A stretch of DNA of 64,000 bases from Tetrahymena thermophila SB210 (lineage: Eukaryota > Ciliophora > Oligohymenophorea > Hymenostomatida > Tetrahymenidae): NCBI RefSeq assembly GCF_000189635.1, contig NW_002476426.1, positions 806,001 to 870,000 on the forward strand, given 5' to 3'. The translations under genes and the position numbers were made by a program. The notes under the pieces were generated by a model, which was not told the DNA's origin, did not search any database, and saw nothing but the letters and a program-made list of their open reading frames with translations. The first letter of the stretch is position 1; each line of letters opens with the position of its first letter. Positions 36,801 through 49,323 of the stretch are shown piece by piece.

Positions 36801-37672
36801 TGTAGAATTAATTAGACTGCATAATCCTCTATTTGATTTCCAATGAGATTTAGGATTCGATAAATTGGATTTTACTAATCAAAAAAAATGTTTTAACAAT
36901 TTAATATGGGATTTTTTTTTAATTTAATAAATTAATTGTAAAATTACATAAATTGCTATCCCAATCAAACTCTATAGAATGAAATATATCTCTGATTTTT
37001 CTTGGATTAGGCCAATTTTTTAGTTCTTCTTACTTCTCTTAGCCGTACCTATTTATATTCATATTAACTCATTTACTCTTTAGATTACCATTAAATTATT
37101 ATTTACATCTCCAAATCAAGTATTTCTACATCGCAAGCAATACAATGAATTAAACATGTCTAACAATTTATAAATATGCAATGGTTATCCTCTTCATTTG
37201 CTTAATCTAAAATAATTTTAACAAAATTGAATTCATTTCTCTTATGACTATAACTTGCTAAAAATTTCTTATTTACTTTCACAGTGCTTTAGAATACTAA
37301 AGCTATCTTATTGTTATCGTAAGAATACTGAATCACAACCATCCTATTTTAATTTACATTTTTGATCTTATTTAAAACTTTGTCGATTACTTTAAAAAAA
37401 TAATATCTAATTTACATGCAAGCAAATCCATTCTTCAGGATTGGATTGATACATTTCTTGGTTAAATTGATTATAAATTTTCTTAATTTTATTTTCACTG
37501 ATGAATTTCTATTTGATAAAAAAGTTTATATTTATATGCGAATTAAGCCTAATTCATTTTTTTTTACTTTAAATTTTTCTTGCTAGTATTTTGTATCATG
37601 CAATGGATTTATATTGTTCATATGTTTGCATATTAATTCTGCTGGAATAGATTTATTTTATGACAAATTCAT
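33849..37672 (-). CDS. Ubiquitin-specific protease homologue with DUSP domains, predicted inactive
   Basis: The USP fold is recognisable: a Cys-box (GLCSLINSTNTSFINCIIQI), GYGFKDTYEFFKKFI in place of QQDAxEF, FKGKLCVRAQCTQCEFVYWC, FFCEDCKMK with LPNILCLQISRF, and a His-box (YELLGIVEHEKQLGGDSYNT) followed by FYKFSNSQF and YLLFYK. The catalytic Cys (NTC) is Ser at 36792-36794, the His (GHY) is Ser at 35471-35473, and the Asp (F-D-D) is Ser at 35420-35422. After the catalytic domain come LLCNHSKIKPDFF with SYGGGPMIESNLPICKEC, and a DUSP domain (GMPPPGTIDNKQLLGPQ, LKPGLKKN), resembling USP48/USP20-type proteins. The N-terminus from ATG 37672 has a Cys/His-bearing stretch (HCIFINCQTCLIHCIACD). The S/N/Q-rich tail ends at TGA 33849-33851. 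Intact long frames argue for a working pseudoenzyme rather than a pseudogene. Confidence 0.87.
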
Positions 37673-38415
37673 TTCTTACTTGCTTCCTTTTTCTAAAATC
37701 GTTCCTACAAGTTACTTTAATTTCCTTCAACCACTTTTATTACTTTAGTATTGAAAATCTATCTCTATTTGCTAAATTTATACGAGTTGCTATTGCTGTT
37801 TTGTAATCTCTTAAATTTTTATAAGTTTTCAGTTCGATTAACAACTTGTTATTTTTAGAAATTTTAATCAATATTATCAAAAATAAGTATATAATATTAC
37901 TTTATTTTAAATATTTTACATCAGTAATAAATTTTTAATTTATCTGTTGGAATTAATGCGAATTATTGTTTTTATATGAAGTAAGTAAGTAAGCTAATTT
38001 ATTCAAAATTCATTTTAATAACATTTTTATAAAAAAAATTATTGCAAATTGTTTAAAAGTATGTGTTTACAACTTTATAAATATGTTTTATCTAAAAAAT
38101 ATTATGAGTATTTTTTTTCAACGACTATAAAGAAAATATGTTGTAAATTTAAACTGCAAAAAGTTTATTATAATTAGTTAGCTCTAAACTTTAATAATTA
38201 CAGAAAAAAATTAATTATGATTCTTTTAATTTGTTTTGACTGTAAAAATTAATTTCTACAAAGATTAAGATATCAAATAAATTCTTTTTAAATAGAAATT
38301 AAATTTGAAGAGTATAGGCCAATAAATACATAATTTAAAATAGTAAATCAATTTATCAAAACAGGCACATATACTCAATAAAATATTTTCAACAAAGTGG
38401 TTTGAATATAAAATA
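37673..38415. other. AT-rich divergent intergenic region (shared promoters)
   Basis: Lies between the starts of a minus-strand and a plus-strand gene, so promoters for both should be here. Only A/T tracts were seen and no specific motif can be called. Confidence 0.5.
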
Positions 38416-41400
38416 ATGTCAATTTAACAAACTACAAGATGTAATTGTCATGATACAATAATTAAATTTTTGCAAACAGAGAATAATCAATTAAAAGAAT
38501 AGAACAAAGATTATTGTGAACTTGTTCGCTTAAATAAAGAAATGATCCGTAATTTACTCTAGATTAATCATGGTTCAAATTAAGAGCAATAATAGTTAAT
38601 TACCTAAAATAGTTAATTATATGGTGCGGCTAACTAAATGAATGTGCTTTAAAATAATAATTAGAACTTATAAATTGGGAATATAAATAATTAAAATGCC
38701 AATACCGTTTGTTAATAATAAAACAATACTGTAGCTTATGCAAAAGAAAATCTAAGCAATGCTACGAATTAGATATAGCTTTAAAGTAGTTAAAGGTATG
38801 TTCAAGCCTAATCGATATCTTCAATTTAATCTATGAGATTCAATACTTAAAAAGAAAGAACCACCTAAACAGCTAAAGGTGAAAGGACAACAGCTTGCAC
38901 TACAACTAAATCAGAAAGCAGTAATAATGGTAGAGTTTATGAGATTTTATTTGCTTAGATTGCTGAAGAAAATAATTCTTTATACCAAATAATACAGAGA
39001 ATTAGTAAATAAAGAGACACAGCTTAGAGTAAAGTAAATTATTAAACTAAAATGTTTTTAAATATAAAAAAATTAATGCTTTGATTTTTAATTATTTATT
39101 TTTTTAATAACAGGTGCTTATAAATGAGTAAATTGCCGAAGGCATAGAAAATCAAGAGAAAGAATTAATCAATGAATATTCTGATAAGTTAGTTAATCTG
39201 AATCGTATCATTTAAGAATAGTAAAATTAAATTCAAATTCTCCTCAATTAAAATCCTAAGAGTTTAAGCATGCCTGGTACTTATATAAGATATAGAGAAG
39301 TATTGTTTATTTAATTAAATTTTAATACATAATTTTAATTATATTTTTAATAGATTGTACTAGCAAAAGACTCAGAATTAAGAATTAATAATAGACTTGA
39401 AAGCTCATTGACCCTTGTAAAGTCTCTTTAAGAAAAAGTGTAAATTCTCGAAGAAGAAAAAAAAGAATTAATATTTATTAATGGAGTAAAGATTGAATAT
39501 TTGTTAATAACTTTAACTGATTTACTTTATTATTTAGGTTGTCTGTTAAGAGCTAGAAAAAATCAGAAAATAGAACTTTTGTTATCAGAATGCATTTTAA
39601 AATTAAGGATAAATAAATAATCAAAGCTATTAAGACAATGAAATATGTATTTAATATGGTTAAGAGTAGCAATTTTAAGTTAACAAGAAACAATAGAGCA
39701 TATCATCACTAAGAGATATAGATAACTAAGATAAGGCGATTAATAGTATTTAATATTCTTTAAAAATATATACAAAATATTAATTTTCTAATAAAATTTA
39801 TGATAGAGATCAGTAAAGTGATACACATGGAGACAGGAGAGAGTGAAGAATTGTTTATTCCTGATGTTATTCCAGACAGAGTTCAATTAAATAAAGACGA
39901 ATAAAATTTAAATAAAGTAAAGATACCATAGCTTGATTTATCCAAAGCTAAAAAGATCCAAGAAATAAATTTGCAAAGACAACTTGAATAGCTAAAACAA
40001 AAAGAATAAATGTAAGCTGCTTAACAGCTAAAATAACAAATTTCAAAAGATAACTAAAGTGATAATTCTAATAATGCAAAAAATATTGATCAATCTTAAC
40101 AAAAAATAAATGAACTGGATATGAAATTACTTGAGAAATACAAAATGTAAAATTAATAATAGAAGCTTATTTTTTATTTATAAATAATGAATTTTTTTTT
40201 TAGAGTTGAAAATGAAATGTTTAAGGCTAGAGCGTTTTTAGAAGAAGAAATTATAAAGTAGCAATCAATTTAAAAATGCTTAGACGAATCATAAAGAAAA
40301 ATAAATGAACTAGATACTGTAAATAAAACTCTGATTGAGTCAAACTTGCTATTTTAGCAGAAATGGAAGAGACTGTGGGATTCATATATGTTTTATAGAG
40401 AATATTATATGAGAGATAGTAGAAAGACTTGCAAGCAAAAAAGAAATTAAAGCTCAGATTCAAATATAAAGTTTAGCAATTAGGTATAAAGCAAAGAAAG
40501 TTAAATGTAATTGTAGCCAAATTTTTTGTTTGCAACTCAGAACTACGAGTATCAATACTGTAAAGGAAATAATATACAATAAATTAATGATTATTACTCT
40601 CCAGAGTCTTTATGCAGGCAAGTTAATAAAAAAAAGTAACAAATTTACATGATACAATCTCCCAAGCAATTCAACTAAAATGTTTGCTTAGCTTAATAAA
40701 ATACTTTCCATTCTCCTTCATAAGCGAATGATAAGTAATAAGTGGAATCAGAATATATTAATTAACCTTTGATACAACCTATTACAGAAAGCTAATTACT
40801 TGAGATGGCTTCAGAATACTTTTTATCTCAACGATAAAAAAAAGTTCCAGCAATATATGATTAATCAATTTATTAAAATAATTAAAACTAAACTGAAAAT
40901 AAGGCTGCAATTGTGAACATGGCCTTAGAACTCTATTTAGATACATAAAGAAGATCAATATTATAAAAATTATCAGAAGGTAAAAGATTTAGAAAGAGAG
41001 CCAAGAGTCTCGACTTTGTATAAAAAGTTAACACTTCATAATTTGAGGATAGTGGGAAAAAATATTATAATCTAAAGAATTTAAAACAAAATGCTACTAA
41101 AATAAGATTTCCTCATAAATAAATATAGCATGATTCATTTTAAAATAATTAGAACTCAATTTAAGAATTTGAAAAATAAAACAAAGATTAATTAAATGGA
41201 ATCAATCATATCCATCATTGCTGCTTTTGTAATGAAAATATGTAGCTTTAATGTCATAATATCCAAAAAAACTAATAAAAAGTAAGAAATAATGAAGATT
41301 TTGAATGTTTTGATGAGCTAATTGAACAAATAAATGAATAAGAAAAAATAATTCCTAAAAATTTTGATCATTTATCATTTGGAAAGAATAATAATCAACA

Positions 41401-42466
41401 GAAAAAAGAATAAATTTTGGTTTAAAACAATTACTAATTTAATGAAGAAAAAAATAAAATTATATATGAAAGTCTAAATTAAATTCAAAACTAGCAAGAA
41501 GTAATAGAAAAAGGAGTATAAATGTTTTCAGGTGACATATTAACAAGCATAGATAATATAAATGTTTCACCTGATGAGGTACGAATTACTATTATGCCTA
41601 ACCATTATAATAAATATTTTAAGACTGACATAGACTTTTAATAAAAAAATAACTTTGATTATCTTTAAGATGAATTAGAGAATTTGAATGAAACAATTCA
41701 CTCTAATGATAAATCTCAAATAGAAATTCCTAAAAATTAAAATTTAAACCAAGATTATCAAAACCCTTACTTGATAAATGTAATTCAGCCTTTATCTAAT
41801 TTAGAAAATTAGATTAGTGGAAGGAACTCTTCTCATGGTAGCATTATAAATTAATAAATTCCAGCATCAAACTAAGAGTTTTAGAATAGTAGTTTTTCTA
41901 AACCTACTAATTCTCAATAAAATATAAATAATTAATAGACAGTGTATGAGAATAATAATGGATAAATGATTCAAAATAAATATAATAAAGATATTAGTGC
42001 TAATATTTAAAACTAATCTCCTTCTGAAAAATTTACCTCGAGTATGTAGGATTAAACTGATTAGTGCTATGCCAATAATAGTTTTAACAATTCTAATGGC
42101 TCTGGTGATAAAAGTGAAATCCTCCAAGAAAATAAATTTTCAAATAGTATTCCATTCCATCCCTTAGATTCGAACAAGATTTAAGAATATAGGCATCACT
42201 TTGATGGATAATAGAACGATTAATAATATAATAATTAAGTTAATTATTAGATAGCTGATACCACAATCATCAAAGGCTAAGAGTCAATAAATAAGTAAAT
42301 TAATTAAGGTAATCAAAAAAATCAAGAAATAACCATAAATAGAGGAGGAATAATTTAAGAGAACTAAAGTAATAGTTATAATGATAATAATAATTAATAT
42401 AATATTGCATAAAACGATAACAAAAATATCCAAGTATCTGATCTCTAACTTATACTATTTGACTGA
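38416..42466 (+). CDS. Long Q/N-rich protein with coiled-coil segments, unknown
   Basis: ATG 38416 (MSIQQTTRCNCHDTIIKFLQ) to TGA 42464-42466. Introns near 39034-39113, 39300-39351, 39492-39537, 39743-39804 and 40149-40203 each restore frame; from about 40204 to the stop there is one very long exon of over 750 codons. The first third has coiled-coil stretches (ESSLTLVKSLQEKVQILEEE; LDLSKAKKIQEINLQRQLEQ). The rest is N/Q/S-rich and probably disordered, with one Cys/His patch at about 41210-41260 (HHCCFCNENMQLQCHN) that could bind a metal. Low-complexity proteins of this type are common in ciliates. No family is recognised; the frame itself is very well supported. Confidence 0.85.
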
Positions 42467-43180
42467 TATGTTTTCTTACAGATTAAATAAATAATCAGCA
42501 AGTATCAGTAAGTATATAGGTATATTCAGATTGAAAAATCACATAGTTAAAAAATTTTATTTTTATTTATTATATTAATAAAAAAGATATTTAATATATA
42601 CCTACTTCATGTTTTATTTTATATTTTAAATTTTGCTTTGTTTGTTTGATTGATTTAGCGTATATATTCATAAATTTAAAAGTTTTTTGCCTTCTAATCT
42701 TATTAAATAATATTAATACTGTGTCCAATAAATTTGTGTTTTTATTAATAAATTATATTGCATTAATCATAAAAAGTAATAAAAAGATATCAAAACATTT
42801 TTAAATATAAGTAGGATGAGAAATGTTCAAATATAATAAAAAACTTCTTTTTTAATACTTCTTTGAGATATAAATTCTATGAAGATAATTTTTTAAAACA
42901 GAATAAAAATACTTATTATTTTTTTTATTAAAATATCAATTTTATTCATTAATAAATAAATTCAAAAAATAATAATTAATATAACGGATTTATGTATTTT
43001 AAAAGTTAATTTTCAATGTTTATAGGTTTTTTATCTATTGCTATTAGAGACCTTTGGTGATTTATTATGCAATTATAAAGATATTTTATTTTATTTACTT
43101 TAAACAGAAATATGGATATCTTTTAATAAATTTAGTATGTAAGTTGTGATATTATGTTTAAATTAATTTATTTTTTATTT
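42467..43180. other. AT-rich intergenic spacer
   Basis: A/T tracts downstream of the preceding gene; nothing recognisable. Confidence 0.5.
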
Positions 43181-44117
43181 TTTAGCAAGCATAGCAAAAA
43201 ATTTATAGAATTTTTCAATAATTAGTAAAAGTAATCAAAAATAACTCTCTCTTAACTTAAAATAGAATTTTAAATTAGTTTGATAATCTTGACTTGGTAA
43301 TAGAGACATTCATAAATTATGAGATAAACATAAAATAAAATTTGGATGTAAGTACTAATATCCTTACAGAAGTATTAATTTACTAATTTAATTTCTAAAC
43401 CAAATTATTGGATATATATCTATCCACATATTCTAAATGCTTCAAAATATTTAACATCTTTTACTTTTATTTTTTTAAATAAAATTCTTTAAAATAAGAA
43501 AAGTAAGATATTGATGCATATATAAAGGGATATATGTATGATGCAAACAAAAAGGATGATAAATATTGGAGTAAGATTGATCAATTAAAAATAAGTACTG
43601 AAAATTAAAAAAAATAAAAGAATAAGCAGATCTTCTATTAATTAGCATTTATAGCCGTTAATAAGCTGATATCTACAAATGAAAAATTGATATTTCTAAT
43701 ATAATGAAAAAATAGAGTATGAATAATATTTTATGAACAAAAAAAAAGTAAGAAAAATATCAAAAATTTATTAAATCTTAATCGCAAATTTAATTAACAA
43801 ATAATAAAAGAAACAAGAAAATCTCTATAAATTATTATTTACGCCAATACTTTAATTTGCAAAAAAAAAAGTAATAAATACATAAGACACACTTTCATTG
43901 TAAACTATTTAAATTATTCAATAAAAAAAGAAGCGATTAACCAAGTAAACAAAATTAAGAAAAATTAAGAAAAGCAGCAGCATAAACGATAGATAAACCA
44001 AGCAAAAAAGATCTAAAACGTTAATAGCAAAAAAGCCAAAGCAACAAATTCAACAGTGAGACATTGAGGATTAGTAAGGTCCTTACATTAGAATACAATT
44101 TTCCTTTTAAGAAATGA
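43181..44117 (+). CDS. Unresolved coding exons: separate small gene or 5' exons of the next gene
   Basis: Three coding-like stretches occur in order. The first, 43183-43350, reads QKIYRIFQQLVKVIKNNSLL and LDLVIETFINYEINIKQNLD, followed by a GTAAGT donor. The second, 43505-43710, reads DIDAYIKGYMYDANKKDDKY and KQIFYQLAFIAVNKLI. The third, about 43870-44117, is Lys/Gln-rich (SDQPSKQNQEKLRKAAAQTI and on) and ends LEYNFPFKK at TGA 44115-44117. I could not splice them into one frame with confidence. The third could end a small gene, or join the HAT-repeat gene if the poor donor GTCCTT near 44076 were used. The first two weakly resemble the N-terminal part of glucose-6-phosphate dehydrogenase, possibly a decayed copy. 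Confidence 0.35.
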
Positions 44118-44246
44118 ATAAAGTAGTTTAGATTTTATATTAAAAATATTGTCTTCATTTATATTAAATTGTTTATATATCTCTTAATGGAATTTCAAAT
44201 TTTGCTTTCAAGAAGTAAATATTCAAAAATTATTTTTCTTAAACAG

Positions 44247-47200
44247 GGAAATTATCGTGGAGCATTCACTGAATGCAATTCAAAGTAATAGAATGTTTTT
44301 TCTTTGTTTAGCTCTCCTAGCCAAGATGATTAATGCTTTGGCTTTCTGAAGGGAATATTGCAAAATGCAGAAGAAGACAACTAATAGGAGTATTTATACC
44401 AAAGAAGTGGTTAAATTGCTGCATATCAACCAAAGCAAAAATTTTCAATTTAAAAAAGACTCTTCAAAGATAGTGATAATCAATATAATGATATTTCTGA
44501 GGATTATAGATATGAAGAGAATAGTATCGCTCAAAATTTAGGGAATAATTAATAAAATATATTTGATTAAAAAAACGTAGGCCAAATATTTTAGCACCAA
44601 AGGAATTTGTTTGGGTAATAGCAGCAAAGTAGCTATGGGGCTTACCATCATTATGCACAAACAGTTTACCAAGAAAAGCAACCAGAAGAATCTCGTATTT
44701 TAAACTTAAATGTTAAATCTTCACGTAATCTTATGAGCTCCTTTTAAACAATCAATGAAACGCAGTAGTAATCTTGTAGTGAATAAGATGAAGAAAAATT
44801 CTAATCTCCTACATAAATCGTTAGCAATTAAGACTCCCAAAGATAAGCAGTCTACGAGAAATTGCAATATTAAGAAAAGTAGTGTACTCAAGACTCCTCC
44901 TTTCCTAATAATGTATTTAATAAAAGAGTCTTAAAGAATCAATATCTTAGTGACTACTAACTGAATTAGAAAGCTTCTCAATCATCTTCTAGTTCTTCAA
45001 ATAAGAAAGAATCTTTGTAATAACCGCACAATAATATCTTTGCTTAGTTTTAGAATTAGTAAAATCAATATTCTGTTTTAAAATCATAATTTCCTTCATC
45101 CTAGCATTAGTAATAACAACTGATTGAAATTAATCGCTACAAAGGATTTTAATCCAAAAAGGGCAACGAAATTGTCTTTTAAACATAAACTTAGCTCTCA
45201 TCAGCTTCATCCTAAAACTAGTAGAGCAGCAATAAAGAAAATTCACAAAATACTTCACACTCATCAACATCTTCTTCAGGATTAAGTGGCTATACTTATA
45301 GTGGAGATGTTTAAAATTAAACAAATAATAGTTAAGATTCATCTTCCAGTTAAAAATAGTCTCAGTATAAAAACCAAATGATTACCTCATAGAAAAAGCT
45401 TTAGCAGTAACTTTAAAAAGAACTTAATCCTAAAATATTTTAAATGTCTCATGCTCGCTTATCAGCTTACTAGTCAAATTTTGTTCCTTTGAAGTAGCAA
45501 CAAACTATAATTTTACCTGACAACTCAAAAGATTAGCAAAATATCATTTAAAAATAAATATCCCAAGCCAACTTAGAATAAAAATCACAGTATACAGAAA
45601 ATGTTAACAAACAAGCTTAAGCTTATTCTACATCTTCTTCTTCACTCTCTTCTTCGAAATCATAAATATAATCTTCAACTCATCCTTCATGCTCATCTCC
45701 CTCTTCATAATCTTCTTGTTCATCAGATGCTCAAAATAATTTGCGTAATCTATCATTTTCTTCATCTCTCAAGATTTCTTTACCATCTCCCTCACTCGCC
45801 ACAAACTAAAACTAGTAGACTGCTTAGAATGTCTATAATTAAAATGTAACTTAAGGTAAGTCATAAAAATCCCTTGGATCAAGTGGTAAAAAGCCTTTTG
45901 GTAAAAGTAAGCAACCTGTGTATTATGAGAAGTAGTAAGTAAATACTACTCAGAATTTGCAATTTGTAGAATAACAACAATCGCTACCTTATCAGACTCC
46001 TTTGAAAAAAGAATGTTAGTCACCTTCTATATCCTCCTGCTAAGATGATACTTATTAAAATTAATATGGATTTAACTCTCCTCTATACACTCCAAACACA
46101 GTAGGGAAGTTACATAAAATCAAAGAAACATTTTATGAAAGTACACCAATAAATGAATTTAAATAAAGATTTGCAAGAAAAATTAAATAACTCAGATAAG
46201 AACTTAAAGATAACTGCAAAACTCCTGAGGGAAGTCAAATAAATGTTTAATCTAGTTGTAGCAGCATTCTATAAAAAGAAATTAAATAAAAGCTAAGCTT
46301 TGTTGAGATACTTGGTACTTCTATAGCAAAAATGTCTTAAATAAAGCCTAATATTTATTGGAAACTTATGTTTGAGTTAGCAGATTATGCTAAAAAAGAT
46401 TGTATGTACCACGAAGCTAAGTACTTTTATAAAATTGCTATTAATCTTCAACCTTTTTGCCCTGATGTAAATATATAATACATATTTAGATAAATATAAA
46501 AAGATGTAATTAATTTTGTCGGTTTGGATTTGTCTTTCTGAATTTAATTTATGTTAATCGAAAACACTCCAAAAGCTAAATTAAAAATTTGGGTGGTTTT
46601 TGCATCAATTAAGATTTATCATAAATTTTTTTCTTAAGTTTAATTTTTCTAAATTCAACGACTCAAGCGGACTAAAATTATTCACATCTTCATTGAATTA
46701 ATCAATCTAATTTTCAAAATAAATTTTATTGAAAAATAATATTAATAATTTAATTAATTGTTTAACTTTGTATTTATTAAAGATATGGTTAGAATACGCA
46801 AAAATGGAAGAAGACTATGGAAATTTGTAAAAAGCAAAAGAAATCCTAGAAAATGCTTATCCGTTTTGCAAGATGAGTGATAGTTTAATTTTGAAGCTAC
46901 TGAGAATCATCGAAAAAATAGGGAAAATAGAAGACATAAGAGTTATCCTTTCTAATTTAAATCAGTTAAAGATAGATAAATGTTGGAAAATTTATATTGA
47001 AGGCGCATTCATTGAAATAAGATTTGGCAACATAAAAAATGCAGAAAGAATTTTAAAAATGCTTCATAGCTATTTAGATCTTAACGGCTAAGTTTGTTAT
47101 GAATATGCTAGAGTCTTAGAGCTTTAAGGAAAATATTAACAAGTAATCAAATTATTTAATTAGCCATTTGTTTCCCCGCTTGATTATAATTTACATAGAT

Positions 47201-49323
47201 TTTATAGTATTTGATAACAAATACAAGTCAGATACTGAATACCATAAATTTAATTCAGAGCTTTTCTTAATGGTTTAATAATACAATTAAATTTCTCTAT
47301 ATAGAATTATATTTTATAGATTTCTTACCACTATTAATTAGGCTTTTATAATTGTTGTTTTATATATATAATAAATAGGCTTTAAATATCTGCTAATAAG
47401 CTCAAGATAAAGGTTTAAAATGTACAAGTTTATGGACTTTATATTTGAAGCTTTATGAAAAAACTTGCACTAACATTTAGGCTCCTGTTTTAGATAAATT
47501 CATCAGATAAGCAAACGCCTCTTTACCTAAAGAAATAATATGGAAAATATATCTAGAAATAGCCTAAATATGTGAAAAAAAGAATGCTATAAACCTTGCA
47601 AAGTAATATTTAGTCATGTCAATTAGAAATGCTCATGAAAGTATGAGATGGAAGCCACTTATTTAAGTCGCTAAAATAGAGCTCTTATTAGGCAATAAAG
47701 AAAACGCAAACAAAGTTATTTAAAAGACTCTTGAAGCTTGTTCAGATAAGCAGAAGCCTTATCTAATTATAGAAGCTGCTAAATGTGCAGAAATTGCGGG
47801 AGATATATCTTCTGCAATTTCATAAATAGAATCGCTTAAAAGCTACATGAAATCTGAGTGGAAGGTAAACACTTTAATTTTTGAGTTAGTTGTTTTTTTG
47901 ACTAAAATTTAACTTTCATCATCAAGAGCTAAGCTCAATTTTAAAAATTAATATATGGGTTTCATTTTATTTTAGATTCATTCGATCCTTTTATAAATAG
48001 AAATGTGATTGATTTTTAATAAATTTTATAATCAATTTTAATTCATTCTTCTTATTTTTAGATAATAAATATTTTTTCTGATATAATATCTTTCTCTAGA
48101 TTTATAAATCAAGAATTTATTATAAAATAAATTTTTATTTCTCCTCTTTAATAATATACCATATCTTATAACTACTATAAAAATATATCAGATTTACATG
48201 GAGTATATATCGATGCTGATCAGAAACAAAAAGCATAGAGAAGCTTCTTAAGTCATCAAAGAATCTCTTTACACTCACACCTTAGCTGGAAGGCTATGGG
48301 GTGAACTAATTTAGTTGGAACACATAAAAGCCACTAATAATGATCTCAATTCCGCATTCGAGTTTTTCTTAGTAGCCCTGGAAGAGGTTCCAAAATCTGG
48401 TGAAGTTTGGTAAAATAAATCATTATTTTAATAAAATTTCTATAAGCTAACTAAAATGCAAAATATATCTAGGTGTGAAGGAGCTCGTTTATGCATGAAC
48501 CCATTTGGTAATAAATATGACTTAATGAAGGCAAAATAATTCCTTGAATATGCTATATTTTTTACCCCTTAATATGGGGATTCTTTCATTGAAGCTTTGA
48601 GGTTATACACTATTCTTGGAGAAAGAGACCAAATTAAATAGTTAAAAAATGTAATTTCATTTTAATCCAATTATATTTAAAGTAACTATATCAAAATCAA
48701 TGTTAATAGAAAACAATCATATCCCAGCCTAATTATGGGCATCTTTGGTATTATATGAAAGAAACCACCAGAGACACATCAATGTAAATTAAATTAAATT
48801 TTATTTTTTATGTTTTATTTTATTTAAATTGACATAAAAATCCTTTCTTTATAAATTAATTTTATTTATTGTAACAAGTCAAGCAACTTGTACCCAAAAC
48901 TCTAGAAATATTTTAATATTAAAAAAATTTAGTTTAATTAAAGAATTTATAAATAATTAAATGAATCCAAATAATCAACAAAATATGATATATGAATAAG
49001 ATTATCATTTATCAAAAAATTAATTTGATTTTAAATTTTTACGAATAACTTTTTTATGATAAATTTTATAAAAATAAAAAATATTTTAAATAAATAGTGA
49101 TGTTTGGAAAAAAATGAAAAAGCTTGTTACTTAAGAAGTCGATAATACATTTGTATATTACTAAAAAAGAATGGCATCTATTGATCTTTAATCTGAAAAA
49201 TAATATACTCCTATGATAACAGGTCTGACTGAATATAATGATCTTTTCTTTAATGAAAATATCCCATAAGAAATAAGATGGAAAACAATATTTTATTTAG
49301 ACTAATCTCTGAATTAAATTTGA
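44247..49323 (+). CDS. S/Q-rich protein with C-terminal HAT/TPR-type helical repeats
   Basis: The first certain exon follows an acceptor (TTCTTAAACAG) at 44246 and opens GNYRGAFTECNSKQQ; the true start is upstream and unresolved. About 650 residues of S/Q-rich disorder follow, including serine runs (SSSSSLSSSKS) near 45640. The C-terminal half is helical-repeat: NIYWKLMFELADYAKKDCMY, HEAKYFYKIAINLQPFCPD, WLEYAKMEEDYGNLQKAKEI, CYEYARVLELQGKYQQVI, LWGELIQLEHIKATNNDLNS and WCEGARLCMNPFGNKYD. The W-x2-Y/A-x3-E spacing and A-R/K-E-I-L pattern fit half-a-TPR (HAT) repeats, known from RNA-processing scaffolds such as Prp6, Crn, Utp6 and Rna14. Introns fall between repeat blocks (for example 46470-46785, 47150-47370 and 47868-48190). 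The last exon ends SDVWKKMKKLVTQEVDN ... QSLNQI at TGA 49321-49323. An RNA-processing role is inference. Confidence 0.78.

Noticed and set aside
45601-45849. 82-residue His/Leu-rich plus-strand frame
   Set aside because: Out-of-frame reading of the serine-rich region of the HAT-repeat gene.
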